DNA of 64,000 bases from assembly GCF_024435355.1 (NCBI RefSeq), contig NZ_JAMJWG010000002.1, positions 372,001-436,000 on the forward strand. Direction: 5' to 3'. The position numbers were made by a program, and so were the translations under genes. This DNA comes from Streptomyces odontomachi (GTDB taxonomy: Bacteria; Actinomycetota; Actinomycetes; Streptomycetales; Streptomycetaceae). The notes under the pieces were generated by a model that saw nothing but the letters and a program-made list of their open reading frames with translations, had not been told where the DNA came from and made no database searches. This document shows, piece by piece, positions 35,370 through 44,914 of the stretch. The first letter of the stretch is position 1. Each line of letters opens with the position of its first letter.

Positions 35370-35391
35370 CGCCGGTGCATCGCCGGTGCAT
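35370..35391. repeat. 11-bp tandem duplication in a 301-bp gap
   Basis: CGCCGGTGCAT is repeated twice without spacing. The remainder of 35203-35503, between the permease start and the second ATP-grasp stop, shows no gene. It should contain the permease promoter. Confidence 0.6.
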
Positions 35392-35503
35392 CGGCCGGCG
35401 ATGTCGCTGCGCAGGGCCATGGAGGCCGGCGCCGGATCGGGCACCGGCGTGCAGCTCGCCGATGTCCGCGCAGGACGCCCAGGGTGCGCTTCGCGGGCGC
35501 CGG

Positions 35504-36763
35504 TCAAGGGGCGGGGCGGGTCCCGGTCTCCTCGGGCAGGGGGCGCGAACGCAGTTCGACCAGCCGTTCCGGGGCTTCGAGGTCGGTGAGGACCTCGGCC
35601 AGCCCCTCCCCCACCGCGATCACATGGCCGTAGCGCGTGACGAACGCGTCGGGCGGCAGCGCCAGGCGCTTGCCTGGACGGACGGTGACGCCGGTCTCGT
35701 GGATGGTCGGCCCGAAGCGCTCCCGGTGCACCAGCACCTCCACGGCCTCGCAGCGCGCCTGCGGCAGCAGGAACCGGACGGCGGCGGCCTTGCGGAAGCG
35801 CGGCTCGGTGACGGGTGTGCGGCCGGCCGCGACGTCCGCGGCGGCGACGGTGGGGTCGGTGCCGGTGGCCAGCAGGCCGAGGTAGGGGATGAGGTCGCCG
35901 CCGAGCCGTGCGTTGACCTCCACGAGCCGCGGTCCGTTCGGGGTGAGCTTGAACTCGGAGTGCGTCGCGCCGTGCACCAGGCCCAGCGCGCGGTGGATCG
36001 CGCGGAGCTGCCCGAGCAGTTCGGCGTCCTGGAGCAGTGGGTCGCCGGCATCCACGTCGTGCCCGGTCTCCTCGAAGTACGGTTCGAGCCCGAGCCGCTT
36101 GCGCGCCAGGACGGTGGGGACGACCTCTCCCCCGTGGATGATCGCGTCGATGCTGATCTCCGGGCCGGTCAGGAACTCCTCCACCAGCACGTTCGCCGCG
36201 TGCTTGGCCATGCCCAGCAACTCGGCGGCGTGCGCGGTGGCAAAGGCCTCCGCGATGTCCTCAGGTCCGTTCGCGCGTACGACTCCGACGCTGGCGGCCA
36301 TGGCCCGGGCCTTGACGATCACCGGGTAGCCGATCTTGTCGGCCGCGACGAGGGCCTCTTCTTCGGTGGTGACCGTGTACGAGGCGGGTTGCGGCACGCC
36401 GGCGGCGGCGAGCACGGCGCGGGTGGTCGCCTTGTCGCGGCAGGCGCGGACGGCCTCCGGTGGGCTGCCGGGCAGTCCGAGGTCGTGGGCGAGCTGGGCG
36501 CAGAAGACGACCTGCGACTCGTCGTAGGTGAACACGCCTGCGACCGGCAGGGATTGCACGACCGCGAGTGCCGCCGCACGCAGCGCGCCCGCGTCCCGTG
36601 TGTCGACCCGGGTGGCGCCCGTGCAGTAGGCCAGCTGCCAGGTGGCCTCGTGCGAGTCCAGGAGCCATAACCGGTAGTGCTTCGACACGGCGGCCAGGAG
36701 GTACTCGCGATAATGCCGGTATCCACTGCCGACCAGCAGTAGGACCGGCGCGTTTTCTGTCAT
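35504..36763 (-). CDS. ATP-grasp ligase (second), BacD-like
   Basis: A 419-residue ATP-grasp protein. Visible blocks are PVIVKARAMAASVGVVRANG, NVLVEEFLTGPEISIDAIIH and RLVEVNARLGGDLIPY (Glu and Asn for Mg), preceded by an N-terminal Rossmann-like pre-ATP-grasp domain (VLLLVGSGYRHYREYLLAAV). The layout is that of CarB-like L-amino-acid ligases such as BacD, which form a dipeptide with ATP. ATG 36763 has AGAAGGAA; the open frame extends to 37042 but that part lies in the divergent promoter. Codon 32 is TTA (36670-36668). It may add an amino acid to the cluster product or build a dipeptide precursor. Confidence 0.8.
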   Translation of the reverse strand: MTENAPVLLLVGSGYRHYREYLLAAVSKHYRLWLLDSHEATWQLAYCTGATRVDTRDAGALRAAALAVVQSLPVAGVFTYDESQVVFCAQLAHDLGLPGSPPEAVRACRDKATTRAVLAAAGVPQPASYTVTTEEEALVAADKIGYPVIVKARAMAASVGVVRANGPEDIAEAFATAHAAELLGMAKHAANVLVEEFLTGPEISIDAIIHGGEVVPTVLARKRLGLEPYFEETGHDVDAGDPLLQDAELLGQLRAIHRALGLVHGATHSEFKLTPNGPRLVEVNARLGGDLIPYLGLLATGTDPTVAAADVAAGRTPVTEPRFRKAAAVRFLLPQARCEAVEVLVHRERFGPTIHETGVTVRPGKRLALPPDAFVTRYGHVIAVGEGLAEVLTDLEAPERLVELRSRPLPEETGTRPAP

Positions 36764-36890
36764 GACGGTTCCTTCTGCGGGTACGGAGTTGCATACGCGT
36801 GCCGAGACGAATACATCCATCGCCCACGCTATGGGCGCCCGAATACCTACCTGCGCGGCCGAGAATCTGTCAACTACGAACAGGAAAACG

Positions 36891-36902
36891 GCTTGTACAA
36901 GC
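36891..36902. promoter_or_regulatory. 12-bp palindrome in divergent promoter
   Basis: GCTTGTACAAGC is a perfect palindrome midway in the 294-bp gap between the second ATP-grasp gene and the carrier-protein operon. It lies 20 bp left of a longer inverted repeat. Possible binding site of a dimeric regulator. Confidence 0.4.
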
Positions 36903-36921
36903 GAGCACGTGCCGACAGAGC

Positions 36922-36958
36922 GGCCGTGCAAGTGGGGAAAAGGCGCAGTTGCACGGCC
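36922..36958. promoter_or_regulatory. 10-bp inverted repeat, candidate cluster operator
   Basis: GGCCGTGCAA (36922-36931) and TTGCACGGCC (36949-36958) are perfectly complementary across a 17-nt AT-richer spacer. The right arm read on the minus strand (GTGCAACTGCG) matches the direct repeats at 32758-32793. It sits about 100 bp upstream of the carrier-protein start. Confidence 0.6.
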
Positions 36959-37057
36959 TCTGAACGGCCCTTGCGCGGGTCCCGGGCATGTGCCATAAAG
37001 ATCCGGGCATCGGGGTCCGACGCATCTGGACCGCCCCAACAATAGGGAGGTTCGACT

Positions 37058-37363
37058 GTGACCGATCGAATCCTGCAGCTCATTGCATCGGCGATCGAAG
37101 AGATCAATGAAATGCGCGAGGAAGACATCCCTACCGATGACATACTCGACCTGCGCCTCTACGGCAGTGGAGGGGTTTTCGAGTCGATGTACCTCGTGGC
37201 CTTTCTTTCACAGGTGGAAGAGGGCCTGGAAGATGAATTCGGAGTGGATGTCTCGCTGGCCTCCGAAAAGGCCGTGTCGCTTCGGGTGAGCCCGTTCAGC
37301 AGTGTCCGCCGTCTGATCGCCTTCATTGAGGAGGAGCTGCAACTGGCCGGCGCGACCGTATGA
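37058..37363 (+). CDS. Acyl carrier protein
   Basis: A 101-residue acidic carrier protein. Ser43 in GSGGVFESMYLVAF is the phosphopantetheine attachment site (FES in place of the common LDS/FDS), followed by the recognition helix LVAFLSQVEEGLEDEFGVDV. GTG 37058 has AGGGAGG. Its last four bases overlap the SDR start (ATGA), and the ligase and halogenase follow, forming one operon. In the chloramphenicol cluster of S. venezuelae a small ACP is thought to work with CmlK and CmlS in forming the dichloroacetyl group; an equivalent role as carrier of the acyl unit to be halogenated is inferred here. Confidence 0.8.
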   Translation: MTDRILQLIASAIEEINEMREEDIPTDDILDLRLYGSGGVFESMYLVAFLSQVEEGLEDEFGVDVSLASEKAVSLRVSPFSSVRRLIAFIEEELQLAGATV

Positions 37364-38058
37364 TCATCATGATCACCGGCACGCGTACCGGTATCGGCAG
37401 GGCGCTCGCCGAGTACTTCCTCGAATCCGGCCACCAGGTCATCGGTTGCAGCAGAAAACCGTCGGACATCGAGCACGCGAGGTATCAGCACCATGAAGTG
37501 GACCTGACCCAGAACTCTCAGGTGAAGAAGATGTTCCGGGAGGTCAGGCAGGAACACGGCCATCTGGACGCGCTGGTGAACAACGCCGGCACCGCCACCA
37601 TGAACCACTTCATGACCACCCCGGACGAGACGGCCAGAAGAATCTTCGACATCAACTTCTTCGCCGTCCTGAACTGCTGCCGGGAGGCGGCGAAGCTGCT
37701 GCGCAAGTCGAGCGAGCCGTCCACCGCCATTCTCAACATCTCCACGGTCGCGGTGCCGTGGGCGCTGGACGGCCAGCTGGTCTACACGGCCAGCAAGAGT
37801 GCGGTCGAGCAACTCGTCCGGGTCATGAGCAAGGAGCTGGCCGGCTTCGGCATCCGGGTCAACGCCCTCGGTCTGCCACCGGTCCGCACCGTCCTGACCA
37901 GGACGGTGCCCCAGCCGAAGATCGACGCACTCGTCGAGCGCCAGGCCATACGCCGTATGTGCACGATGTCCGACCTCGTCGGCCCGGTGGAGTTCCTCAT
38001 CGGCCCGCAGTCGGCGTTCGTGACAGGGGAGACCGTCATGCTTGGGGGTGTGCACTGA
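37360..38058 (+). CDS. Short-chain dehydrogenase/reductase
   Basis: A 232-residue classical SDR: cofactor motif TGTRTGIG (residues 6-13), NNAG (74-77), and the Ser128, Tyr142, Lys146 catalytic triad (NISTVAVPW..VYTASK). The residue after the second strand (CSRKP, with Ser-Arg-Lys) suggests NADPH. It lies between the ACP and the AMP-ligase with a 4-nt overlap and zero spacing, so it most likely reduces or oxidises an ACP-bound acyl group. Alternatively it could reduce the aldehyde released by the NRPS reductase domain. Confidence 0.8.
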   Translation: MIIMITGTRTGIGRALAEYFLESGHQVIGCSRKPSDIEHARYQHHEVDLTQNSQVKKMFREVRQEHGHLDALVNNAGTATMNHFMTTPDETARRIFDINFFAVLNCCREAAKLLRKSSEPSTAILNISTVAVPWALDGQLVYTASKSAVEQLVRVMSKELAGFGIRVNALGLPPVRTVLTRTVPQPKIDALVERQAIRRMCTMSDLVGPVEFLIGPQSAFVTGETVMLGGVH

Positions 38059-39438
38059 ATGCGGGATGAACTGATCCGCCGCTTCGAGGACTTCGGCACC
38101 CGGACCGCGCTCTACGAGCAGCGGACCGGCTTCACGTACGCCGACCTGCTGGACCGGATCCGCCGCGTCCGGGACCGGCTGGGCGCGGCGGGTGTCGCCG
38201 CGCACGACACGGTCGTCGTGAACGGCGACTACTCGCTGGACTCCATAGCGACGCTCCTCGCGCTGTACCTCAACAGGAACGTCGTCGTGCCCGTGGTGGC
38301 GCTCAACGCCACGAACCTCGACACCATCACCGAGTACTGCCGCCCCAGGTACCTGGTGAAGCCCGGCGCGGAACCCGACATCCAGGCCCTGGAGCCGCCG
38401 GACGCGGACTCCGCGGGCAGGCTGGGCGACCTCAGTGCCCAGGAGGCCGCCGGGCTCGTGCTGCTCAGCAGCGGCAGCACCGGCGCCCCGAAGGTCATCC
38501 TGCACAACCTGGACGCCCTGGTCGCGGAGAAACTCAAGAAGCGTCCCCGGCAGCGGCGGAACGCGCTGAACATCCTGATGGTCCTGATGTTCGACCACAT
38601 CGGCGGCATCAACTCGCTGCTCAGCACGGTGCTGGTGGGCGGTACCGCGATCCTCCCGGAGGAGCGCGTCCCCGACGAGATCTGCGGGCTGATCGAGGAG
38701 CACCGGATCCTCGTGCTGCCGACCAGCCCCACCTTCCTGAACCTCATCATGGTCGGCGACTACCACCGCAAGTACGACCTCAGCAGCCTGCGCCTGATCA
38801 CCTACGGCACCGAGCCGATGTCCGAGGAACTCCTCAAGCGCGTCAACCAGTGCTTTCCGGGGGTCCGGCTGCTTCAGACCTTCGGCACCAGCGAGACCGG
38901 CATCGCCACCACCACGAGCGAGTCCTCCAGCAGCACCTACTTCAAGATCTCGGATGCCGGCGTCGAACACCGCGTCGTCGACGGCGAGCTCCAGCTGAGG
39001 AGCAGGACCCAGTTCCTCGGCTACCTGAACTACCCGGACGACTCCCTGACCGAGGACCGCTGGTTCCGCACCGGCGACCTGGTCGAGGAGGGCGCCGACG
39101 GCTATCTGCGCATCAAGGGCCGGGCCAAGGAAGTCATCAACGTGGGCGGCGAGAAACTGCTGCCGCTCGAGCTGGAGTCCATCCTGCTGGGCAGCCCGCA
39201 CATCGAGGAGTGCGTGGTCTACGGCCGCCCGAACGCCATCACCGGTCAGACGGTGTGCGCGGACATCAAGCCGAAGGACGGGCTGACCCGCGCCGAGGTC
39301 CGCAAGCACGTCGTCGAGTTCCTCACGGGCCGGGTGGAGCCGTTCAAGATCCCCTCGAAGATCGCCGTGGTCGACTCCGTCGAGATCACCAGCCGTCTCA
39401 AGAAGGTTCGGCCCCTTCCGGGCAGCGACCCCGCGTGA
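38059..39438 (+). CDS. Acyl-AMP ligase loading the carrier protein
   Basis: A 459-residue ANL-superfamily enzyme: P-loop LLSSGSTGAPK, FGTSETG, hinge aspartate in RTGDLVEEGADGYLRIKGR, and the C-terminal lysine in SRLKKVRPL. It is short for an ANL enzyme but has both lobes. It follows the SDR directly, and the halogenase comes 85 nt later. Expected reaction: ATP-dependent activation of a short carboxylic acid and transfer to the ACP (Ser43), similar in role to CmlK. Substrate not deducible; a small acid such as acetate or an acetate derivative would suit the halogenase partner. Confidence 0.8.
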   Translation: MRDELIRRFEDFGTRTALYEQRTGFTYADLLDRIRRVRDRLGAAGVAAHDTVVVNGDYSLDSIATLLALYLNRNVVVPVVALNATNLDTITEYCRPRYLVKPGAEPDIQALEPPDADSAGRLGDLSAQEAAGLVLLSSGSTGAPKVILHNLDALVAEKLKKRPRQRRNALNILMVLMFDHIGGINSLLSTVLVGGTAILPEERVPDEICGLIEEHRILVLPTSPTFLNLIMVGDYHRKYDLSSLRLITYGTEPMSEELLKRVNQCFPGVRLLQTFGTSETGIATTTSESSSSTYFKISDAGVEHRVVDGELQLRSRTQFLGYLNYPDDSLTEDRWFRTGDLVEEGADGYLRIKGRAKEVINVGGEKLLPLELESILLGSPHIEECVVYGRPNAITGQTVCADIKPKDGLTRAEVRKHVVEFLTGRVEPFKIPSKIAVVDSVEITSRLKKVRPLPGSDPA

Positions 39439-39523
39439 GCAGGACAGCCCCGAACCGAGCAGGACAGCCCCGAAGCACCGCCCAGACGACCGGTTCCACA
39501 CAGCACACCACAGGGAGAGCGCG

Positions 39524-41239
39524 ATGGCACGATCGAAGGTATCCATCATCGGGGGCGGTCCGGCCGGCAGCGTCGCGGCGCTCACCCTCCACAAGCTCGG
39601 CCATGACGTCACCGTCTACGAGCGGAGCCGGTTCCCGCGCTACCGCATCGGCGAGTCCCTGCTCCCGGGCACGATGTCGATCCTCCAGCGCCTCGGTCTC
39701 CAGGAGAAGCTCGACGCGCAGAACTACGTGAAGAAGCCCTCGGCCACCTTCCTCTGGGGCCAGGACCAGGCCCCGTGGACCTTCTCGTTCGCGGCGCCCA
39801 AGGTCGCCCCCTGGGTCTTCGACCACGCCGTCCAGGTCGATCGGCGGCAGTTCGACCAGCTCCTGCTGGAAGAGGCCAGGAACCGCGGGGTCACCGTGCT
39901 CGAGGAAGCCAACGTGACCGAGGTGGACATCTCCCGACCCGACGGAGTCACTCTCACCGTCCGTCACAACGGCGAGACCCTGCATCCCGAGAGCGACTTC
40001 GTCATCGACGCGGGCGGCGCCAACAGCCCGCTCGCCCGCCAGCTCGGCGTGCGGCGCTACGACGAGTTCTACAAGAACTTCGCGATCTGGTCCTACTTCA
40101 CCATGAAGGACCCCTTCGAGGGCGATCTGAAGGGGACCACGTACTCGATCACGTTCGAGGACGGCTGGGTCTGGATGATCCCGGTCAAGGACGACGTCTA
40201 CAGCGTCGGGCTCGTCGTCGACCGCGACAAGGCCGGCGAGGTGCGGGAACTGGGCGCCGACGAGTTCTACCGCAGCACCCTCGCGAAGTGTGCGGGCGCC
40301 GTCGAGATCCTCGGGGACGCGCCGCAGGTGGACGAGGTCCGCATCGTGCACGACTGGTCGTACGAGGCCGAGTCGTTCTCCGCGGACCGGTACTTCCTCT
40401 GCGGTGACGCCGCCTGCTTCACCGACCCGCTGTTCTCCCAGGGCGTTCACCTGGCCTCGCAGTCGGCGGTGTGCGCCGCGGCGTCGATCGACCGGATCGC
40501 CCGGGACGAGGCCGAGAGCCAGGCCGTCCACGCCTGGTACAACCGCACCTACCGGTCGGCCTACGAGGAGTACCACGAGTTCCTCGCGTCCTTCTACACC
40601 TACGCCTCCTTCACCGAGCCGGACTCCGAGTTCTGGCGCAAGCGGCGGATCACCGAGTCCGACGACGAGCGGCTGAGCCGCAGGACGTGGTTCGAGAAGC
40701 TGGCGGGCGGCGGCGCGGACGGCAACGGGGTGACGGTGCCGAACTTCCATGACCGGGCCGCCACGATGATCACCATCGGCAAGCACCAGCGCAAGGGCCT
40801 CAGCGACGAGTTCTCCGAGGAAGAGCTGAACGGCGCCCGGGTCCGCTGGATCAGCGACCTGACCAAGCGGCTCAACAGCATCACGCGGTTGCGCTGGAGT
40901 GGCGACAAGGCCCTGCTGAAGCCGTACTACCGGGTCGACCGGACGACCTTCCGGCTGGAACCGCGGGAGATCCTCGCCAACGAGGAGGGCCTGGACATGG
41001 CCCACTACCCGTTGGACGAGGAGACCCGGCAGGTGTTCCAGGAGCTCGCCGAGGAGGAGTTCGGCTACCGCGACCTCATCAAGCGGCTGCGCGGCGCGGG
41101 CCACCAGGAGATCGGCACCCAGCTCGTGCTCCGCCTCATGGAGGCCGGCCTCCTCTCCGGTTACGACAAGAACGGTGACCGGGTGATCGTCCAGGGCCGG
41201 CTGCACTTCGGTGGCGTCGGAGTCGAGTACGAGGTGTGA
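39524..41239 (+). CDS. FAD-dependent halogenase (CmlS-like)
   Basis: A 571-residue flavin halogenase, the same size as CmlS of chloramphenicol biosynthesis (about 570). The Rossmann motif [13 protein letters not shown] is at residues 8-20, [16 protein letters not shown] follows, the halogenase signature WVWMIP is at 215-220, and [17 protein letters not shown] binds the cofactor. The C-terminal 200 residues form the extra domain seen in carrier-protein or aliphatic halogenases. It needs FADH2 from a partner reductase, none of which is in the window. With the ACP and AMP-ligase it should halogenate an activated acyl group, probably chlorinating it. A repeated 14-bp segment (gagcaggacagccc) lies just upstream at 39436-39468. 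Confidence 0.85.
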   Translation: MARSKVSIIGGGPAGSVAALTLHKLGHDVTVYERSRFPRYRIGESLLPGTMSILQRLGLQEKLDAQNYVKKPSATFLWGQDQAPWTFSFAAPKVAPWVFDHAVQVDRRQFDQLLLEEARNRGVTVLEEANVTEVDISRPDGVTLTVRHNGETLHPESDFVIDAGGANSPLARQLGVRRYDEFYKNFAIWSYFTMKDPFEGDLKGTTYSITFEDGWVWMIPVKDDVYSVGLVVDRDKAGEVRELGADEFYRSTLAKCAGAVEILGDAPQVDEVRIVHDWSYEAESFSADRYFLCGDAACFTDPLFSQGVHLASQSAVCAAASIDRIARDEAESQAVHAWYNRTYRSAYEEYHEFLASFYTYASFTEPDSEFWRKRRITESDDERLSRRTWFEKLAGGGADGNGVTVPNFHDRAATMITIGKHQRKGLSDEFSEEELNGARVRWISDLTKRLNSITRLRWSGDKALLKPYYRVDRTTFRLEPREILANEEGLDMAHYPLDEETRQVFQELAEEEFGYRDLIKRLRGAGHQEIGTQLVLRLMEAGLLSGYDKNGDRVIVQGRLHFGGVGVEYEV

Positions 41240-41240
41240 C

Positions 41241-42239
<999 letters not shown>

Positions 42240-42258
42240 ACGGCCACGGGCGAGCCAC

Positions 42259-42290
42259 GGCGGGTGAGCCACGGTCGTGGCTCACCCGCC
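42259..42290. terminator. Strong bidirectional terminator at the cluster edge
   Basis: A perfect 15-bp inverted repeat (42259-42273 with 42276-42290; arms GGCGGGTGAGCCACG and complement) is separated by only GT. It lies 20 nt after the aldo/keto reductase stop and 20 nt before the end of the convergent IclR remnant, and would stop transcription from both sides. Confidence 0.75.
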
Positions 42291-42309
42291 GGCCAGCAGC
42301 GGCCGGGCG

Positions 42310-42937
42310 TCACTCCATGCGGGCGATCAGCGCGCCCTGGGAGGCGCGCTGGAGCGGGGCCGGCTGGGCGGAGTGCAACCGTCGGGAGGGCAGCCAGATC
42401 TCGATCGCGCCGATGATGCCGGGCGCCCGCACCGGCGTCGCCAGGCACGCCGTGCCGAGCAGGTACTCCTCGGAGTCCTGGAATGCATCACCGCACTGGG
42501 GCAGCCGTTGCTCCAGCACCCGGGCGTCGGTCATGGTGTGCGGGGTGAGGCCGACCAGCCGGTACCGGGCGAGGTAGTCGCGCCGGGCCGGTACGTCCAG
42601 GCAGGACAGGACGCACTTGCCGAACGCGGTCGCGTGCGCGGCTTCCTGCACGCCGACCCACAGGTCGACGGACGGGGTGTCGGGACGGTCGGCGATGTCC
42701 ACCAGCGTGATGTCACCGCCCGAGTACAGCGACAGGTGGGCCGCGCCACGGGTTTCGTCGCGGAGCGCGCGCAGCACCGGCCGGATCCTCGGCAGCAGCG
42801 CCTGGCCGGCGTTGCGTCGGCACAGCGCGCCGACCTGCTCGCCCAGCACATGGCCGTCGTCGAGTTTGCACAGGTAGCCCTCGTGCACGAGGGTGCGGAG
42901 ACCGCTGAACGGGTCCGATCAGGGTCGGTCCGACCAT
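42310..42937 (-). pseudogene. IclR-family regulator with internal deletion
   Basis: From GGAGGTG and ATG 42937 the frame reads MVGPTLIGPVQRS, a normal IclR N terminus, then shifts. The C-terminal domain resumes in another frame as GLRTLVHEGYLCKLDDGHVL and runs to 42310 with the IclR effector fold (ALRDETRGAAHLSLYSGGDI, HATAFGKCVLSCL). About 40 residues that should hold the recognition helix of the HTH are missing, and an in-frame stop precedes the C-terminal part. A DNA-binding repressor can no longer be made. Confidence 0.7.
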
Positions 42938-43089
42938 TTCGTCACCTCCGCCGGCCTCGTCGCCGCCTCCGCAGGATGCTCCGCGACGAAGGGGCAGGAA
43001 AGGTCGGTCCCGGCGCTTGGCGCGGTGCGCCCGGCGACACGGGAGGCACGGTGAGGTGTTCCGTCGCGCATTTCTGCACCGCCGCCGCA

Positions 43090-43113
43090 CGTTGTCCCGC
43101 CGGCGGGACAACG
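43090..43113. promoter_or_regulatory. 24-bp perfect palindrome
   Basis: Positions 43090-43101 and 43102-43113 are exact reverse complements (arm CGTTGTCCCGCC). It lies 153 bp upstream of the IclR remnant and about 60 bp beyond the terminator of the mannanase gene. It may be the old operator of the IclR protein. The rest of 42938-43208 contains no gene. Confidence 0.5.
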
Positions 43114-43170
43114 GTTCGTTTCCGTCGCCTCGGCGTCCCCGGCAGGCCCGGCACCCCGGCGGACGGATCG

Positions 43171-43195
43171 CCGGGCCGGGCTGAGCCCGGCCCGG
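43171..43195 (-). terminator. Terminator of the mannanase gene
   Basis: A perfect 11-bp stem, CCGGGCCGGGC (43171-43181) and GCCCGGCCCGG (43185-43195), has a 3-nt loop and begins 14 nt after the mannanase stop. Confidence 0.7.
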
Positions 43196-43208
43196 TGACC
43201 GCACGGGA

Positions 43209-44861
43209 TCAGGACACGGCGCAGGTGCCGCCGCTGAGTGTGAACGCGGTCGGTGAGGCGTTGGTGCTGCCCCTGCTGGCCTGGAAGCCGATGGTGACCG
43301 AGCCGCCCGACGGGATGCTCCTGGTGTAGTCGGCCGGGGTGACGGTCACGTCGCCGCCGCTCTGGTGGGGCGTGCCTCCCCACATGTTGCTGATCGTCTG
43401 GCCGTCGGCGAACGAGAAGCCCAGGGTCCAGCCGCTGATGGCGCTGGTCCCCGTGTTGTCGATGGTGATCTCGCCCTGGAAGCCCGACGTCCAGTCGTTC
43501 ACCACGCGGTAGCCGACGGAGCAGGTCCCGTCGGACGTGCCCGCCTCCTCGGTGGTGACGCTCACCGTGCCGGAGCGGTCGGAGCGGTTGCCGGCCGCGT
43601 CGCGGGCATAGACGGCGAACGCGTACGTGGTGTCCGCGCTCAGCCCGGTGACGGTCGCCGAGGTGGTGACGGAACTCGCCACCGTGGTCTCCGAACCACC
43701 GTTGACGCGGACGACGTCATAGCCCGCTACGGCAACGTTGTCACTGGCTGCGCCCCAGGTCAGGGCCACCGAGTTGGATGTCACCGAGGAGGCGGTCGGC
43801 GTGCCGGGGACGGTGGGGCCCTCCGTGTCATCGGTACTGCCGCCGCCGAAGATCGTGGCCTCACGGGAGGTCTGGGCGATGCCGTTGGCGCCGTTGAAGA
43901 TGCGCTGTCCCCAGGAGCTGAGCTGGTCGGGGTCGAAGTCCCGCACCAGGTCCAGGATCGGATCGCTGTTGCCGCTCCAGGACCACGCGATGTAGCCGAT
44001 CCCCAGGTCCTGGGCGGTGGACATCATGGTGTCCTCGTCCGGATCGCCGTACTGGTCGGCCGGCCCGCCGAACTCACCGATGACGATCGGCAGCTTGGCG
44101 TCGACGAAGGCGTTCAGGTAGTCGGTGATCTCCGCCGCCGTGTCGAACACGCTGTACATGTGGATGGAGAAGATCAGGTTGCCGGTGGTGTCGGCGTCGT
44201 AGACGGTCTGGGCGTTGGCCTTCATGACGCCCTGCCAGTCCTGGCCCCAGTTGGGCGCGTCCACCATGATCGTGTGTTGCAGGCCGGCGGCGCGCAGCTT
44301 CTGGATGGCGGAGATGGTGGGATCGGTCCAGCCCTCTGGGTTGGTGTTGCCCCAGGGCTCGTTGCCGATGTTGATGACGACGTAGTCCTCCTGGCCGGCG
44401 AGGACGCTCTTCAGCTTGATCCAGTAGTCGGCGGCGCGGTCGAGCGTGCCGGCGGCCGAGTCCTCGCCGTATCCGGTGGTGTCGTGGTCCTCCAGCACGC
44501 AGATCATCCGGTTGACCTTGCACAGGCTGATGACGTCGGCCACGTCGGAGGCGGTGTTCTCCGTCCAGCGGTAGCCGTCCGAGAGGACCACGCGAACGGT
44601 GTTGGCGCCGTACGCCTTGATGTCGGCGAAGGACTGGGTCTGGCCGGTGTACCAGGTGTGGGCGTGGTTGACGCCCCGCATGATGAAGTCGTTGCCGTCG
44701 CCTTCGACGAGCCGGCCGTCGCTGATGTGCAGGCCGGTGGCGTCCGCCGACTCCACCTGCGCGGCGGCCGGGCCGGCGAGGCCCAGGCCGAACAGGCCGA
44801 AGAGGGTCGTCAACGCGGCAAGGAGAGCGGCTATCGACCGCTTCGATCTCTTTCTTCCCAC
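43209..44861 (-). CDS. Secreted GH5 beta-mannanase with FN3 and CBM2
   Basis: A 550-residue exported endo-glycanase. A Sec signal peptide (GRKRSKRSIAALLAALTTLF, cleavage near PAAAQ) is followed by a GH5 barrel closely resembling Streptomyces ManA-type mannanases (subfamily 8): VEGDGNDFIMRGVNHAHTWY, acid/base Glu168 in NIGNEPWG, nucleophile Glu263 in VIGEFGG. Then come a fibronectin type III domain (GPTVPGTPTASSVTSNSVAL) and a C-terminal family 2 carbohydrate-binding module (CSVGYRVVNDWTSGFQGEIT) that should bind cellulose or mannan. GTG 44861 has TGGAG upstream. An exact CebR box lies 40 bp before the start, so cello-oligosaccharides probably induce it. Confidence 0.85.
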   Translation of the reverse strand: MGRKRSKRSIAALLAALTTLFGLFGLGLAGPAAAQVESADATGLHISDGRLVEGDGNDFIMRGVNHAHTWYTGQTQSFADIKAYGANTVRVVLSDGYRWTENTASDVADVISLCKVNRMICVLEDHDTTGYGEDSAAGTLDRAADYWIKLKSVLAGQEDYVVINIGNEPWGNTNPEGWTDPTISAIQKLRAAGLQHTIMVDAPNWGQDWQGVMKANAQTVYDADTTGNLIFSIHMYSVFDTAAEITDYLNAFVDAKLPIVIGEFGGPADQYGDPDEDTMMSTAQDLGIGYIAWSWSGNSDPILDLVRDFDPDQLSSWGQRIFNGANGIAQTSREATIFGGGSTDDTEGPTVPGTPTASSVTSNSVALTWGAASDNVAVAGYDVVRVNGGSETTVASSVTTSATVTGLSADTTYAFAVYARDAAGNRSDRSGTVSVTTEEAGTSDGTCSVGYRVVNDWTSGFQGEITIDNTGTSAISGWTLGFSFADGQTISNMWGGTPHQSGGDVTVTPADYTRSIPSGGSVTIGFQASRGSTNASPTAFTLSGGTCAVS

Positions 44862-44900
44862 TGCGACTCCAGAGAGTGTTGGAAGGTTGGGCACCCGATT

Positions 44901-44914
44901 TGGGAGCGCTCCCA
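44901..44914. promoter_or_regulatory. CebR operator
   Basis: TGGGAGCGCTCCCA is an exact match to the 14-bp palindrome bound by CebR, the cello-oligosaccharide-responsive LacI-family repressor of cellulolysis in Streptomyces. It lies 40 bp upstream of the mannanase start, at or near its promoter. Confidence 0.85.

Noticed and set aside
37050..37069. StrR half-site GTTCGACTG next to the ACP start
   Set aside because: The second half-site is missing at the required spacing and the match overlaps the start codon, so it is probably chance.
37159..39612. 817-codon minus-strand frame opposite the ACP, SDR and ligase genes
   Set aside because: Low-complexity Asp/Arg/Gly/Leu sequence typical of antisense frames; the plus strand is supported by motifs and 4-nt overlaps.
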